From contig NW_027480492.1 in the NCBI RefSeq assembly GCF_051401765.1, forward strand, positions 1,860,001 through 1,924,000: a stretch of DNA of 64,000 nt. The letters are read 5' to 3'. The translations under genes and the position numbers were made by a program. Positions 24,198 through 36,400 of this stretch are shown one piece after another. The stretch's first letter is position 1. Each line of letters begins with the position of its first letter. The notes under the pieces are model-generated. The model ran no database searches. It saw only the letters and a program-made list of their open reading frames with translations, and had not been told where the DNA came from. Source of the stretch: Calliopsis andreniformis (taxonomy: Eukaryota; Arthropoda; Insecta; Hymenoptera; Andrenidae).

Positions 24198-27100
24198 GGA
24201 TTGAGGATTGAGGATTGAGGATCGAGGGTTGAAGATTGAGGATTGGGGATTGAGGATTGACGATTGAGGATTGAGTGTTGAGGATTGAGATTTGAGGATT
24301 GAGGATTGAAGATTGAGTATTGAGGATTCAAGATTGCGGATTGAGGATTGAGGATTGAAGATTGAGGACTGAGTGTTGAGGGCTGAGTGATGAGAATTGA
24401 TGTTTGTGGATTGAGACTTGAATATCGAAGAATGGGGATTGAGTATTGAAAACTGTGAATTGAGGATATTCTATTGAGGATTGAGGATTGACAATTGATT
24501 GTTGAGGACTGAGGACTGAAGTTTGCGGATTCAGGATTGAGGATTCGGGATTGAGGTTTCAGGACTGAGGATAGAGGGTTGAGGATTGAGGATTGAGGAT
24601 TGAGGATTGAGGATTGAGGATTGAAGGTTGAGTATTCAGGATTGAAGATTGAGGATTGAGGATTGAGGATTGAGGATTGGGGATTTAAGATTGAGGATTG
24701 GGGACTGAGTGTTGAGCGTTGAGTGATGAGAATTGATGTTTGTGGATTGAGATTTGAAGATTGAAGATTGGGGTTTGAGTGTTGGAAACTGTGAATTGGG
24801 TATATTCTATTGAGAATTGAGGACTGACAATTGATTGTTGAGGACTGAGGGCTGAAGATTGAGGATTCAGGATTGAGGATTGAGGATTGAGGATTGAAGA
24901 TTGAGTATTGAGGATTGAAGATTGAGGATTGGGGATTGCGGATTGAGGATTAAGGATTGAAGATTGAGGATTGAGGATTGAAAATTGAGGATTGGGAATT
25001 GAGGATTGACGATTGCGAATTGAGTATTGAGGATTGAGAATTGAGGATTGAGGACTGAAGACTGAGTATTGAGGATTGAAGATTGAGGATTTAGGGTTGA
25101 GGATTGAAGATTGAGGACTGAGTGTTGAGGGTTGAGTGATGAGAATTGATGCTTGTGGATTGAGATTTGAAGATTGAAGAATGGGGATTGAGTATTGAAA
25201 ACTGTGAATTGAGGGTATTCTATTGAGGATTGAGGATTGACAATTGATTGTTGAGGACTGAGGGCTGAAGATTGAGGATTCAGGATTGAGGATTCGGTAT
25301 TGACGTTTCAGGACTGAGGATTGATGGTTGAGGATTGAGGATTGAGGATTGAGTATTGAAGATTGAGGATTGAGGATTGAGGATTGAGGATTGAGGATAG
25401 AGGGTTGAAGATTGAGGATTGGTGATTGAGGATTGACGATTGAGGATTGAGTGTTGGGGATTGAGATTTGAGGATTGAGGATTCAAGATTCAGGACTGAG
25501 TGTTGAGGGCTGAGTGATGAGAATTGATGATTGTGGATTGAGACTTGAATATTGAAGAATGGGGATTGAGTATTGAAAACTGTGAATTGAGGATATTCTA
25601 TTGAGGATTGAGGATTGACAATTGATTGTTGAGGACTGAGGACTGAAGTTTGCGGATTCAGGATTGAGGATTCGGGATTGAGGTTTCAGGACTGAGGATT
25701 GAGGGTTGAGGATTGAGGATTAAGGATTGAGGATTGAGGATTGAGGATTGAGGATTGAGGATTGAGTATTGAGGATTGAAGATTGAGGATTGGGTATTGA
25801 GGATTGAGGATTGAGGATTGAGAATTGAGGATAGAGGATTCGGTATTGAGGCTTAAGGACTGAGGATTGAGGGTGGAGGTTTGAGGATTGAGGATTGAGG
25901 ATTTGGGATTGAGGGTTGAGGATTGAGGATTGAGGATTGAGGATTGAGGATTGAGTATTGAAGATTGAGTATTGAGGATTGAAGATTGAGGATTGAGGAT
26001 TGAGGATAGAGGATTGAGAATTGAGGATTGTCGATTGAGGATTGAAGATTGAGGATTGGGTGTTGAGGAGTGACGAATTAGGATTGAGGATTTAGAATTG
26101 AGGATTGAGGATTGCAGATTGAGTATTGAGGACTGAAGATTGAGGATTGACAACTGATTGTTGAGGACTGAGCGATGAAGATTGAGGATTCAGGATTGAG
26201 GATCCAGGATTGAGGTTCGAGGACTGAGGATTGAGGGTTGAGGATTGAGGATTGAGGTTTGAGGATTGACGATTGAGGATTGAAGATTGAGGATTGGGTA
26301 TTGCGGATTGAACATTGAGGATCGAGGATTGAGGACTGAGGATTGAGGTTCGAGGATCGAGGATTGAGGATTGAGGATTGAGGATTGAAGGTTGAGGATT
26401 GGGGACTGAGTATTGAAGATTGAGGATTGAGGATTGAGGATTGTGAATTGAGGATTGAGTATTGAGGATTGAAGATTCAGTATTGAGGATTGAAGATTGA
26501 GAATTGATGATTGAGGATTGAACATAAAGGACTGACTGTCGAGGGATGAGTAATGTGAATTGATGTTTGTGGATAGAGATCTGAAGATTGCAGATTGAGT
26601 ATTGAGTTTTGAAATCTGTGAATTGGTGATATTCTATTGAGGATTGAGGATTGACAACTGATTGTTGAGGACTGAGGGCTGAAGATTGAGGATTCAGGAT
26701 TGAGGATTCAGGATTGAGGTTTGGGGACAGAGGATTGAGGATTGAGGATTGAGGATTGAGGATTGAGGATTGTGGATTGAGGATTGAGGATTGAGGATTG
26801 GGGATTGAGGATTGAGGATTGAGGATTGAGGATTGAGTATTGAGGATTGAAGATAGAGGATTGGGTATTGAGGATTGAACATTCAGGATTGAGGATTGAG
26901 GATAGAGGATTGAAGATTGAGGATTGATGATTGAATATTGATGATTGAAGATTGAGGATTGAGGATTGAGGGTTGTGGATTGCGGACGAGGACTGAGGGT
27001 TGAGTATTGGTGTTTGAGGTCTGAGGATTGAGGATTGAGGATTGAGAATTGAGGATTGAGGATTGAGGATTGAAGATTGAGGACTGGGTGTTGAGGATTG

Positions 27101-27211
27101 AAGAATGAGGATTGAGGATTGAGGATTGAAGATTGAGGGTTGAAGATTGAGTATTGAGGATTGAAGGTTGAGGGTTGAGGATTGAGGATTGAGGATTGAG
27201 GATTGAGGATT
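24198..27211 (+). repeat. Segment M right part inside the 9,729-bp unit
   Basis: Corresponds to 6456-9470 at +17,741/+17,742 (cores 24467, 24803, 25216, 25594, 26630; GACGAG at 26985). It includes the unusual core at 24803, where GGGTATATTCT replaces the usual GAGGATATTCT and the following unit is GACTGAC. Also present are TTTAGGG at 25090 as a single variant unit and the D signature 26530-26732. No gene. Confidence 0.85.
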
Positions 27212-28360
27212 GAGGATTGAGGATTGAAGATTGAGTATTGAGGATTGAAGATTGAGGATTGGGGATTGAGGATTGAGGATTGAGGATTGACGATTGAGGA
27301 TTGAGGACTGAGGATTGAGGATTGAGGATTGAAGATTGAGTATTGAAGATTGAAGATTGAGGATTGAGGATTGAGGATTGAGGATTGAGGACTGAGGATT
27401 GAGGATTGAGGATTGAGGATTGAAGACTGAGGATTTAGGATTGAGGATTGAAGATTGAGGACTGAGTGTTGAGGGTTGAGTGATGAGAATTGATGTTTGG
27501 GATTGAGATTTGAAGATTGAAGAATGGGGATTGAGTATTGAAAACTCTGAATTGAGGATATTCTACTGAGGATTGAGGATTGACAATTGATTGTTGAGGA
27601 CTGAGGGCTGAAGATCGAGGATTGAGGATTGAGGATTGAGGATTGAGGATTGAGGATTGATGATTCAGGACTGAGGATTGAGGATTGAGGACTGAGGATT
27701 GATGATTGAGGATTGAGGATTGGGTATTGAGGAATGACGATTGAGGATTGAGGATTCAGGATTGAGGATTGAGGATTGAGGATTGAGGATTGGGTATTGA
27801 GGAGTGACGAATTAGGATTGAGTACTGAGGATTGAAGGTTGAGTATTGAGGATTGAAGGTTGACGATTGAGGATTGAGAATTGAGGATTGAGTATTGAGG
27901 ATTGAGGATTCAAGGTTGAGCATTGAGGATTGAGGATTGAGGATTGAAGATTGAGGGTTGAAGATTGAGTATTGAGGATTGAAGGTTGAGGGTTGAGGAT
28001 TGAGGATTGAGGATTGAGGATTGAGGATTGAGGATTGAGGATTGAAGATTGAGTATTGAGGATTGAAGATTGAGGATTGGGGATTGAGGATTGAGGATTG
28101 AGGATTGAGGATTGAGGATTGAGGACTGAGGATTGAGGATTGAGGATTGAAGATTGAGTATTGAAGATTGAAGATTGAGGATTGAGGATTGAGGATTGAG
28201 GATTGAGGACTGAGGATTGAGGATTGAGGATTGAAGATTGAGTATTGAAGATTGAGGATTGGGGATTGAGGGTTGAGGATTAAGGATTGATGATTGAGGA
28301 TTGAGGATTGAGGATTGAGGATTGGGAATTGAGTATTGAAGATTGAGGATTGAGTATTGA
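27212..28360 (+). repeat. Mosaic zone closing the 9,729-bp unit
   Basis: Short pieces from several places follow each other. About 27.21-27.42 kb resembles 28.05-28.25 kb. About 27.42-27.66 kb resembles the signature at 28.65-28.88 kb (core 27559 matches core 28783). About 27.66-27.92 kb resembles 12.5-12.78 and 29.45-29.71 kb. About 27.92 kb onward returns to the 27.1-kb type. A local duplication of roughly 235 bp repeats the GGTTGAGGATTAAGG word near 28,270 and 28,510. Breakpoints are approximate. Confidence 0.65.
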
Positions 28361-29912
28361 GGACTGAGGATTGAGGATTGAGGATTGAAGATTGAGTATT
28401 GAAGATTGAAGATTGAGGATTGAGGATTGAGGATTGAGGATTGAGGACTGAGGATTGAGGATTGAGGATTGAAGATTGAGTATTGAAGATTGAGGATTGG
28501 GGATTGAGGGTTGAGGATTAAGGATTGATGATTGAGGATTGAGGATTGAGGATTGAGGATTGGGAATTGAGTATTGAAGATTGAGGATTGAGTATTGGGG
28601 ATTGAGAATTGTGGATTTAGGATTGAAGATTGATTATTGAGGATTGAAGACTGAGGATTTAGGATTGAGGATTGAAGATTGAGGACTGAGTGTTGAGGGT
28701 TGAGTGATGAGAATTGATGTTTGGGATTGAGATTTGAAGATTGAAGAATGGGGATTGAGTATTGAAAACTCTGAATTGAGGATATTCTACTGAGGATTGA
28801 GGATTGACAATTGATTGTTGATGACTGAGGGCTGAAGATCGAGGATTGAGGATTGAGGATTGAGGATTGAGGATTGAGGATTGAGGATTGAGGACTGAGG
28901 ATTGAGGATTGAGGACTGAGGACTGAGGATTGAGGATTGAAGATTGAGTATTGAGTATTGAAGATTGAGGATTGAACATTGAGGATTGACGATTGAGGTT
29001 TGTGGATTGCGGACGAGGACTGAGGGTTGAGTATTGATGTTTGAGGTCTGAGGATTGAGGATTGAGGATTGAGAATTGAGGTTTGAGGATTGAGGATTGA
29101 AGATTGAGGATTGGGTGTTGAGGATTGAAGATTGAGGATTGGGGACTGAGTATTAAAGGTTGAGGATTGAGGATTGAGTATTGAAGATTCAGTATTGAGG
29201 ATTGAAGATTGAGAATTGAGGATTGAGGATTGAACATAAAGGACTGAGTGTTGAGGGTTGAGTGATGAGAATTGATGTTTGGGATTGAGATTTGAAGATG
29301 GCAGATTGAGTATTGAGTATTGAAAACTATGAATTGGTGATATTCTATTGAGGATTGAGGATTGACAACTGACTGTTGAGGACTGAGGGCTGAAGATTGA
29401 GGTTTCAGGATTGAGGATTCAGGACTGATGTTTGAGGACTGAGGATTGAGGATTGAGGATTGAGGATTGAGGATTGAGGATTGATGATTGAGGATTGAGG
29501 ATTGGGTATTGAGGAATGACGATTGAGGATTGAGGATTCAGGATTGAGGATTGAGGATTGAGGATTGAGGATTGGGTATTGAGGAGTGACGAATTAGGAT
29601 TGAGTACTGAGGATTGAAGGTTGAGTATTGAGGATTGAAGGTTGACGATTGAGGATTGAGAATTGAGGATTGAGTATTGAGGATTGAGGATTCAAGGTTG
29701 AGCATTGAGGATTGAGTATTGAGGATCGAGGATTGAGGATTGAGGATTGAAGATTGAGGATTGGGTGTTGAGGATTGAAGAACGAGGATTGAGGATTGAG
29801 GACTGAGGATTCAAGATTGAAGATTGAGTATTCAGGATTGGAGATTGACGATTGAGGATTGAGGTTTGAGGATTGAGGATCGAGGATTGAGGATTGAATA
29901 TTGAGGATCGAG

Positions 29913-30619
29913 GACTGAGTGTTGAGGGTTGAGTGATGAGAATTGATGTTTGTGGATAGAGATTTGAAGATTGCAGATTGAGTATTGAGTATTGAAAACT
30001 GTGAACTGGTGATATTCTGTTGAGGATTGAGGATTGACAACTGATTGTTGAGGACTGCGGGCTGAAGATTGAGGATTCAGGATTGAGGATTCAGGATTGA
30101 TGTTTGAGGACTGAGGACTGAGGATTGAGGATTGAGGATTGAGGATTGAGGATTGAGGATTGAGGATTGAGGATTGAGGATTGGGTATTGAGGATTGAGG
30201 ATTGAGGATTGAGGATTGAGTGTCGAGAATTGAGGACTGAGGATTGAGGATTGAAGATTGAGGATTGGGTGTTGAGGATTGAAGAATGAGGATTGAGGAT
30301 TGAGGACTGAGGATTGAGGATTGAAGATTGACTATTCAGGATTGGAGATTGACGATTGAGGATTGAGGTTTGAGGATTGAGGATCGAGGATTGAGGATTG
30401 AATATTGAGGATCGAGGACTGAGTGTTGAGGGTTGAGTGATGAGAATTGATGTTTGTGGATAGAGATTTGAAGATTGCAGATTGAGTATTGAGTATTGAA
30501 AACTGTGAATTGGTGATATTCTGTTGAGGATTGAGGATTGACAACTGATTGTTGAGGACTGCGGGCTGAAGATTGAGGATTCAGGATTGAGGATTCAGGA
30601 TTGATGTTTGAGGACTGAG
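29913..30619 (+). repeat. B-B signature dimer, core spacing 504
   Basis: B cores 30013 and 30517, with private C at 30224 (GTGTCGAG) between them. Confidence 0.85.
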
Positions 30620-31082
30620 GACTGAGGATTGAGGATTGAGGATTGAAGATTGAGGATTGAGGATTGAGGATTGAGGATTGAGGATTGAAGATTGAGGATT
30701 GGGTATTGAGGATTGAGGATTGAGGATTGAGGATTGAGTATTGAGGATTGAGGATTGAGGATTGAATGTTGAATATTGATGAATGAAGATTGAGGAATGA
30801 GGATTGAGTGTTGTGGATTGAGGACGAGGACTGAGGCTTGGGTATTGATGCTTGAGGTCTGAGGATGGAGGATTGAGGATTGAGTATTGAAGATTGAGTA
30901 TTGAGGATTGAAGATTGAGGGTTGAGGATTGAGGTTTGAGGGACGAGGATTGAGGATTGAGGATTGAGGATTGAGGGTTGAGGATTGAAGATTGAGTATT
31001 GAGGATTGATTATTGAGGATTGAGGATTCAGGATTGAGGATTGAGGATGAGGGCTGAGAGTTGAGGGTTGAGGTTTGAGTAT

Positions 31083-31429
31083 TGAATCCTGAGAATTCAT
31101 GATATTCTATTGAGTATTGAGAATGGAGGATTGATGGTTGAGTATTGAGGATTGAGGATTCAGGATTGATTATTGAGGATTGAAGATTGGGTATTGAGGA
31201 TTGAGTATTGAGGATTGAAGATTGAGGACTGAGTGTTGAGGGTTCAGTGATGAGAATTGATGTTTGTGGATTGAGATTAGAAGATTGAAGAATGGGGATT
31301 GAGTATTGAAAACTGTGAATTGAGGATATTCTATTGAGGACTGAAGGATTGACAATTGATTGTAGAGGACTGAGTGCTGAAGGTTGAGGATTCAGGATTG
31401 AGGATTCGGCATTGAGGTTTAAGGACTGA
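31083..31429 (+). repeat. C-A signature pair, spacing 224, with GAATTC site
   Basis: C core 31103 with GAATTC at 31093; A core 31327 with the +1 lesion. Second 9,729-bp copy. Confidence 0.85.
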
Positions 31430-32758
31430 GGATTGATGTTTGAGGCCTGAGGACTGAGGATTGAGGATTGAGGATTGAGGATTGAGGATTGAGGATTGAG
31501 GATTGAGGATTGAGGATTGAAGGTTTAATATTGATGAATGAAGATTGAGGAATGAGGATTGAGGGTTGCGGATTGAGGACGAGGACTGAGGCTTGGGTAT
31601 TGATGCTTGACGTCTGAGGATTGAGGATTGAGTGTTGAGAATTGAGGATTGAGGATTGTGGATTGAAGATTGAGGATTGGGTGTTGAGGATTGAAGAACG
31701 AGGATTGAGGATTGAGGACTGAGGATTGAGGATTGAAGATTGAGTATTCAGGATTGGAGATTGACGATTGAGGATTGAGGTTTGAGGATTGAGGATCGAG
31801 GATTGAGGATTGAATATTGAGGATCGAGGACTGAGTGTTGAGGGTTGAGTGATGAGAATTGATGTTTGTGGATAGAGATTTGAAGATTGCAGATTGAGTA
31901 TTGAGTATTGAAAACTGTGAATTGGTGATATTCTGTTGAGGATTGAGGATTGACAACTGATTGTTGAGGACTGAGGGCTGAAGATTGAGGATTCAGGATT
32001 GAGGATTCAGGATTGAGGTTTGGGGACAGAGGATTGAGGATTGAGGATTGAGGATTGAGGATTGAGTATTGAGGATTGAGGATTGAGGATTGAGGATTGG
32101 GTATTGAGGTTTGAGGATTGAGGATTGAGGATTGAGGATTGAGGATTGGGGATTGAGGATTGAAGGTTGAATATTGATGATTGAAGATTGAGGATTGAGG
32201 ATTGAGGGTTGTAGGTTGAGGACGAGGACTGGGGGTTGGGTATTAATGCTTGAGGTCTGAGGATTCAGGATTGCGAATTGAGGACTGAGGATTGAGGATT
32301 GAGGATTGAGGATTGAGTATTGAGGATTGAGGATTGAGGATTGGGTATTGAGGATTGAACATTCAGGATTGAGGATTGAGGATAGAGGATTGAAGATTGA
32401 GGATTGATAGTTGAATATTGATGATTGAAGATTGAGGATTGAGGATTGAGGTTTGAGGATTGAAGATTGCAGATTGAGTATTGAGGATTGAAGATTGAGG
32501 ATTGAGGATTGAGAATTGAGGATTGAGGACTGAGGATTGAGGATTGAGGATTGAAGATTGAGTATTGAGTATTGGAGATTGAGGATTGAAGATTGAGGAC
32601 TGAGGATTGAGGATAGAGGATTGAAGATTGATTATTGGGGATTGAGGATTGACGATTGAGGATTGAGTGTTGAGGATTGAGAATTGAGGATTGAGGATTG
32701 ATGATTGAGTATTGAGTATTCAAGATTGCGGATTGAGGATTGAGGATTGAAGATTGAG

Positions 32759-33465
32759 GTCTGAGTGTTGAGGGTTGAGTGATGAGAATTGATGTTTGTG
32801 GATTCAGATTTGAAGATTGAAGAATGGGGATTGAGTATTGAAAGCTGTGAATTGAGGATATTCTATTGAGGATTGAGGATTGACAATTGATTGATGAGGA
32901 CTGAGGGATGAAGATTGAGGATTCAGGATTGAGGATTCAGGATTGAGGTTCGAGGACTGAGGTTTGAGGGTTGAGGATTGAGGATTGAGGTTTGAGGATT
33001 GAGGACTGAGAATTGAAGATTGAGGATTGGGTATTGCGGATTGAACATTGAGGTTTGAGGATTGAGGACTCAGAATTGAGGATCGAGGATCGAGGGTTGA
33101 GGATTGAGGATTGAGGATTGAAGATTGAGGATTGGGGACTGAGTATTGAAGATTGAGGATTGAGGATTGAGGATTGTGGATTGAGGATTGAGTATTGAGG
33201 ATTGAAGATTCAGTATTGAGGATTGAAGATTGAGAATTGAGGATTGAGGATTGAACATAAAGGACTGAGTGTCGAGGGATGAGTGATGTGAATTGATGTT
33301 TGTGGATAGAAATCTGAAGATTGCAGATTGAGTATTGAGTTTTGAAATCTGTGAATTGGTGATATTCTATTGAGGATTGAGGATTGACAACTGATTGTTG
33401 AGGACTGAGGGCTGAAGATTGAGGATTCAGGATTGAGGATTCAGGATTGAGGTTTGGGGACAGAG
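32759..33465 (+). repeat. A-D signature dimer, core spacing 504
   Basis: A core 32859 and D core 33363; the 9,729-bp repeat of the 23-kb dimer, sharing its derived C (33071). Confidence 0.85.
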
Positions 33466-36400
33466 GATTGAGGATTGAGGATTGAGGATTGAGGATTGAG
33501 GATTGAGGATTGAGGATTGAGGATTGAGGATTGGGGATTGAGGATTGACGATTGGGGATTGGGGATTGAGGATTGAGGATTGAGGTTTGAGGATTGAGGA
33601 TTGAAGATTGAGTATTGAGAATTGAAGGTTGAGGATTGGGGATTGAGGATTGAGGATTAAGGATTGAAGGTTGAGGGTTGAGGGTTGAAGATTGAGGATT
33701 GGGAATCGAGGATTGACGATTGAGGATTGAGGATTGAGGATTGAGGATTGAGGGCTGAGGGTTGAGGATTGAGGATTGAAGATTGAGTATTGAGGATTGA
33801 AGAATGAGGATTGAGGATTGAGAATTGAGGATTGAGGATTGAGGACTGAAGATTGAGGATTGGGTGTTGAGGATTGAAGAATGAGAATTGAGGATTGAGG
33901 ATTGAGTATTGAAGATTGAGGATTGAGGATTGAGGATTGAGGATTGAGGATCGAGGGTTGAAGATTGAGGATTGGGGATTGAGGATTGACGATTGAGGAT
34001 TGAGTGTTGAGGATTGAGATTTGAGGATTGAGGATTGAAGATTGAGTATTGAGGATTCAAGATTGCGGATTGAGGATTGAGGATTGAAGATTGAGGACTG
34101 AGTGTTGAGGGCTGAGTGATGAGAATTGATGTTTGTGGATTGAGACTTGAATATCGAAGAATGGGGATTGAGTATTGAAAACTGTGAATTGAGGATATTC
34201 TATTGAGGATTGAGGATTGACAATTGATTGTTGAGGACTGAGGACTGAAGTTTGCGGATTCAGGATTGAGGATTCGGGATTGAGGTTTCAGGACTGAGGA
34301 TAGAGGGTTGAGGATTGAGGATTGAGGATTGAGGATTGAGGATTGAGGATTGAAGGTTGAGTATTCAGGATTGAAGATTGAGGATTGAGGATTGAGGATT
34401 GAGGATTGGGGATTTAAGATTGAGGATTGGGGACTGAGTGTTGAGCGTTGAGTGATGAGAATTGATGTTTGTGGATTGAGATTTGAAGATTGAAGATTGG
34501 GGTTTGAGTGTTGGAAACTGTGAATTGGGTATATTCTATTGAGAATTGAGGACTGACAATTGATTGTTGAGGACTGAGGGCTGAAGATTGAGGATTCAGG
34601 ATTGAGGATTGAGGATTGAGGATTGAAGATTGAGTATTGAGGATTGAAGATTGAGGATTGGGGATTGCGGATTGAGGATTAAGGATTGAAGATTGAGGAT
34701 TGAGGATTGAAAATTGAGGATTGGGAATTGAGGATTGACGATTGCGAATTGAGTATTGAGGATTGAGAATTGAGGATTGAGGACTGAAGACTGAGTATTG
34801 AGGATTGAAGATTGAGGATTTAGGGTTGAGGATTGAAGATTGAGGACTGAGTGTTGAGGGTTGAGTGATGAGAATTGATGCTTGTGGATTGAGATTTGAA
34901 GATTGAAGAATGGGGATTGAGTATTGAAAACTGTGAATTGAGGGTATTCTATTGAGGATTGAGGATTGACAATTGATTGTTGAGGACTGAGGGCTGAAGA
35001 TTGAGGATTCAGGATTGAGGATTCGGTATTGACGTTTCAGGACTGAGGATTGATGGTTGAGGATTGAGGATTGAGGATTGAGTATTGAAGATTGAGGATT
35101 GAGGATTGAGGATTGAGGATTGAGGATAGAGGGTTGAAGATTGAGGATTGGTGATTGAGGATTGACGATTGAGGATTGAGTGTTGGGGATTGAGATTTGA
35201 GGATTGAGGATTCAAGATTCAGGACTGAGTGTTGAGGGCTGAGTGATGAGAATTGATGATTGTGGATTGAGACTTGAATATTGAAGAATGGGGATTGAGT
35301 ATTGAAAACTGTGAATTGAGGATATTCTATTGAGGATTGAGGATTGACAATTGATTGTTGAGGACTGAGGACTGAAGTTTGCGGATTCAGGATTGAGGAT
35401 TCGGGATTGAGGTTTCAGGACTGAGGATTGAGGGTTGAGGATTGAGGATTAAGGATTGAGGATTGAGGATTGAGGATTGAGGATTGAGGATTGAGTATTG
35501 AGGATTGAAGATTGAGGATTGGGTATTGAGGATTGAGGATTGAGGATTGAGAATTGAGGATAGAGGATTCGGTATTGAGGCTTAAGGACTGAGGATTGAG
35601 GGTGGAGGTTTGAGGATTGAGGATTGAGGATTTGGGATTGAGGGTTGAGGATTGAGGATTGAGGATTGAGGATTGAGGATTGAGTATTGAAGATTGAGTA
35701 TTGAGGATTGAAGATTGAGGATTGAGGATTGAGGATAGAGGATTGAGAATTGAGGATTGTCGATTGAGGATTGAAGATTGAGGATTGGGTGTTGAGGAGT
35801 GACGAATTAGGATTGAGGATTTAGAATTGAGGATTGAGGATTGCAGATTGAGTATTGAGGACTGAAGATTGAGGATTGACAACTGATTGTTGAGGACTGA
35901 GCGATGAAGATTGAGGATTCAGGATTGAGGATCCAGGATTGAGGTTCGAGGACTGAGGATTGAGGGTTGAGGATTGAGGATTGAGGTTTGAGGATTGACG
36001 ATTGAGGATTGAAGATTGAGGATTGGGTATTGCGGATTGAACATTGAGGATCGAGGATTGAGGACTGAGGATTGAGGTTCGAGGATCGAGGATTGAGGAT
36101 TGAGGATTGAGGATTGAAGGTTGAGGATTGGGGACTGAGTATTGAAGATTGAGGATTGAGGATTGAGGATTGTGAATTGAGGATTGAGTATTGAGGATTG
36201 AAGATTCAGTATTGAGGATTGAAGATTGAGAATTGATGATTGAGGATTGAACATAAAGGACTGACTGTCGAGGGATGAGTAATGTGAATTGATGTTTGTG
36301 GATAGAGATCTGAAGATTGCAGATTGAGTATTGAGTTTTGAAATCTGTGAATTGGTGATATTCTATTGAGGATTGAGGATTGACAACTGATTGTTGAGGA

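Larger units (their letters stand above)
18632..28360 (+). repeat. 9,729-bp tandem unit, copy 1
   Basis: Signature cores 19054-27559 all recur at +9,729 and cores up to 31929 recur again, with no indel found. The left limit is where GGACTGAGG at 18632, 28361 and 38090 line up, while the sequence just before 18632 differs from that before 28361 and 38090. The unit joins the right part of the 7,202-bp copy 2, segment M material (24.2-27.2 kb) and a short mosaic (27.2-28.36 kb). Length equals 7 x 1391 - 8, as its register lesions predict. Confidence 0.88.
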
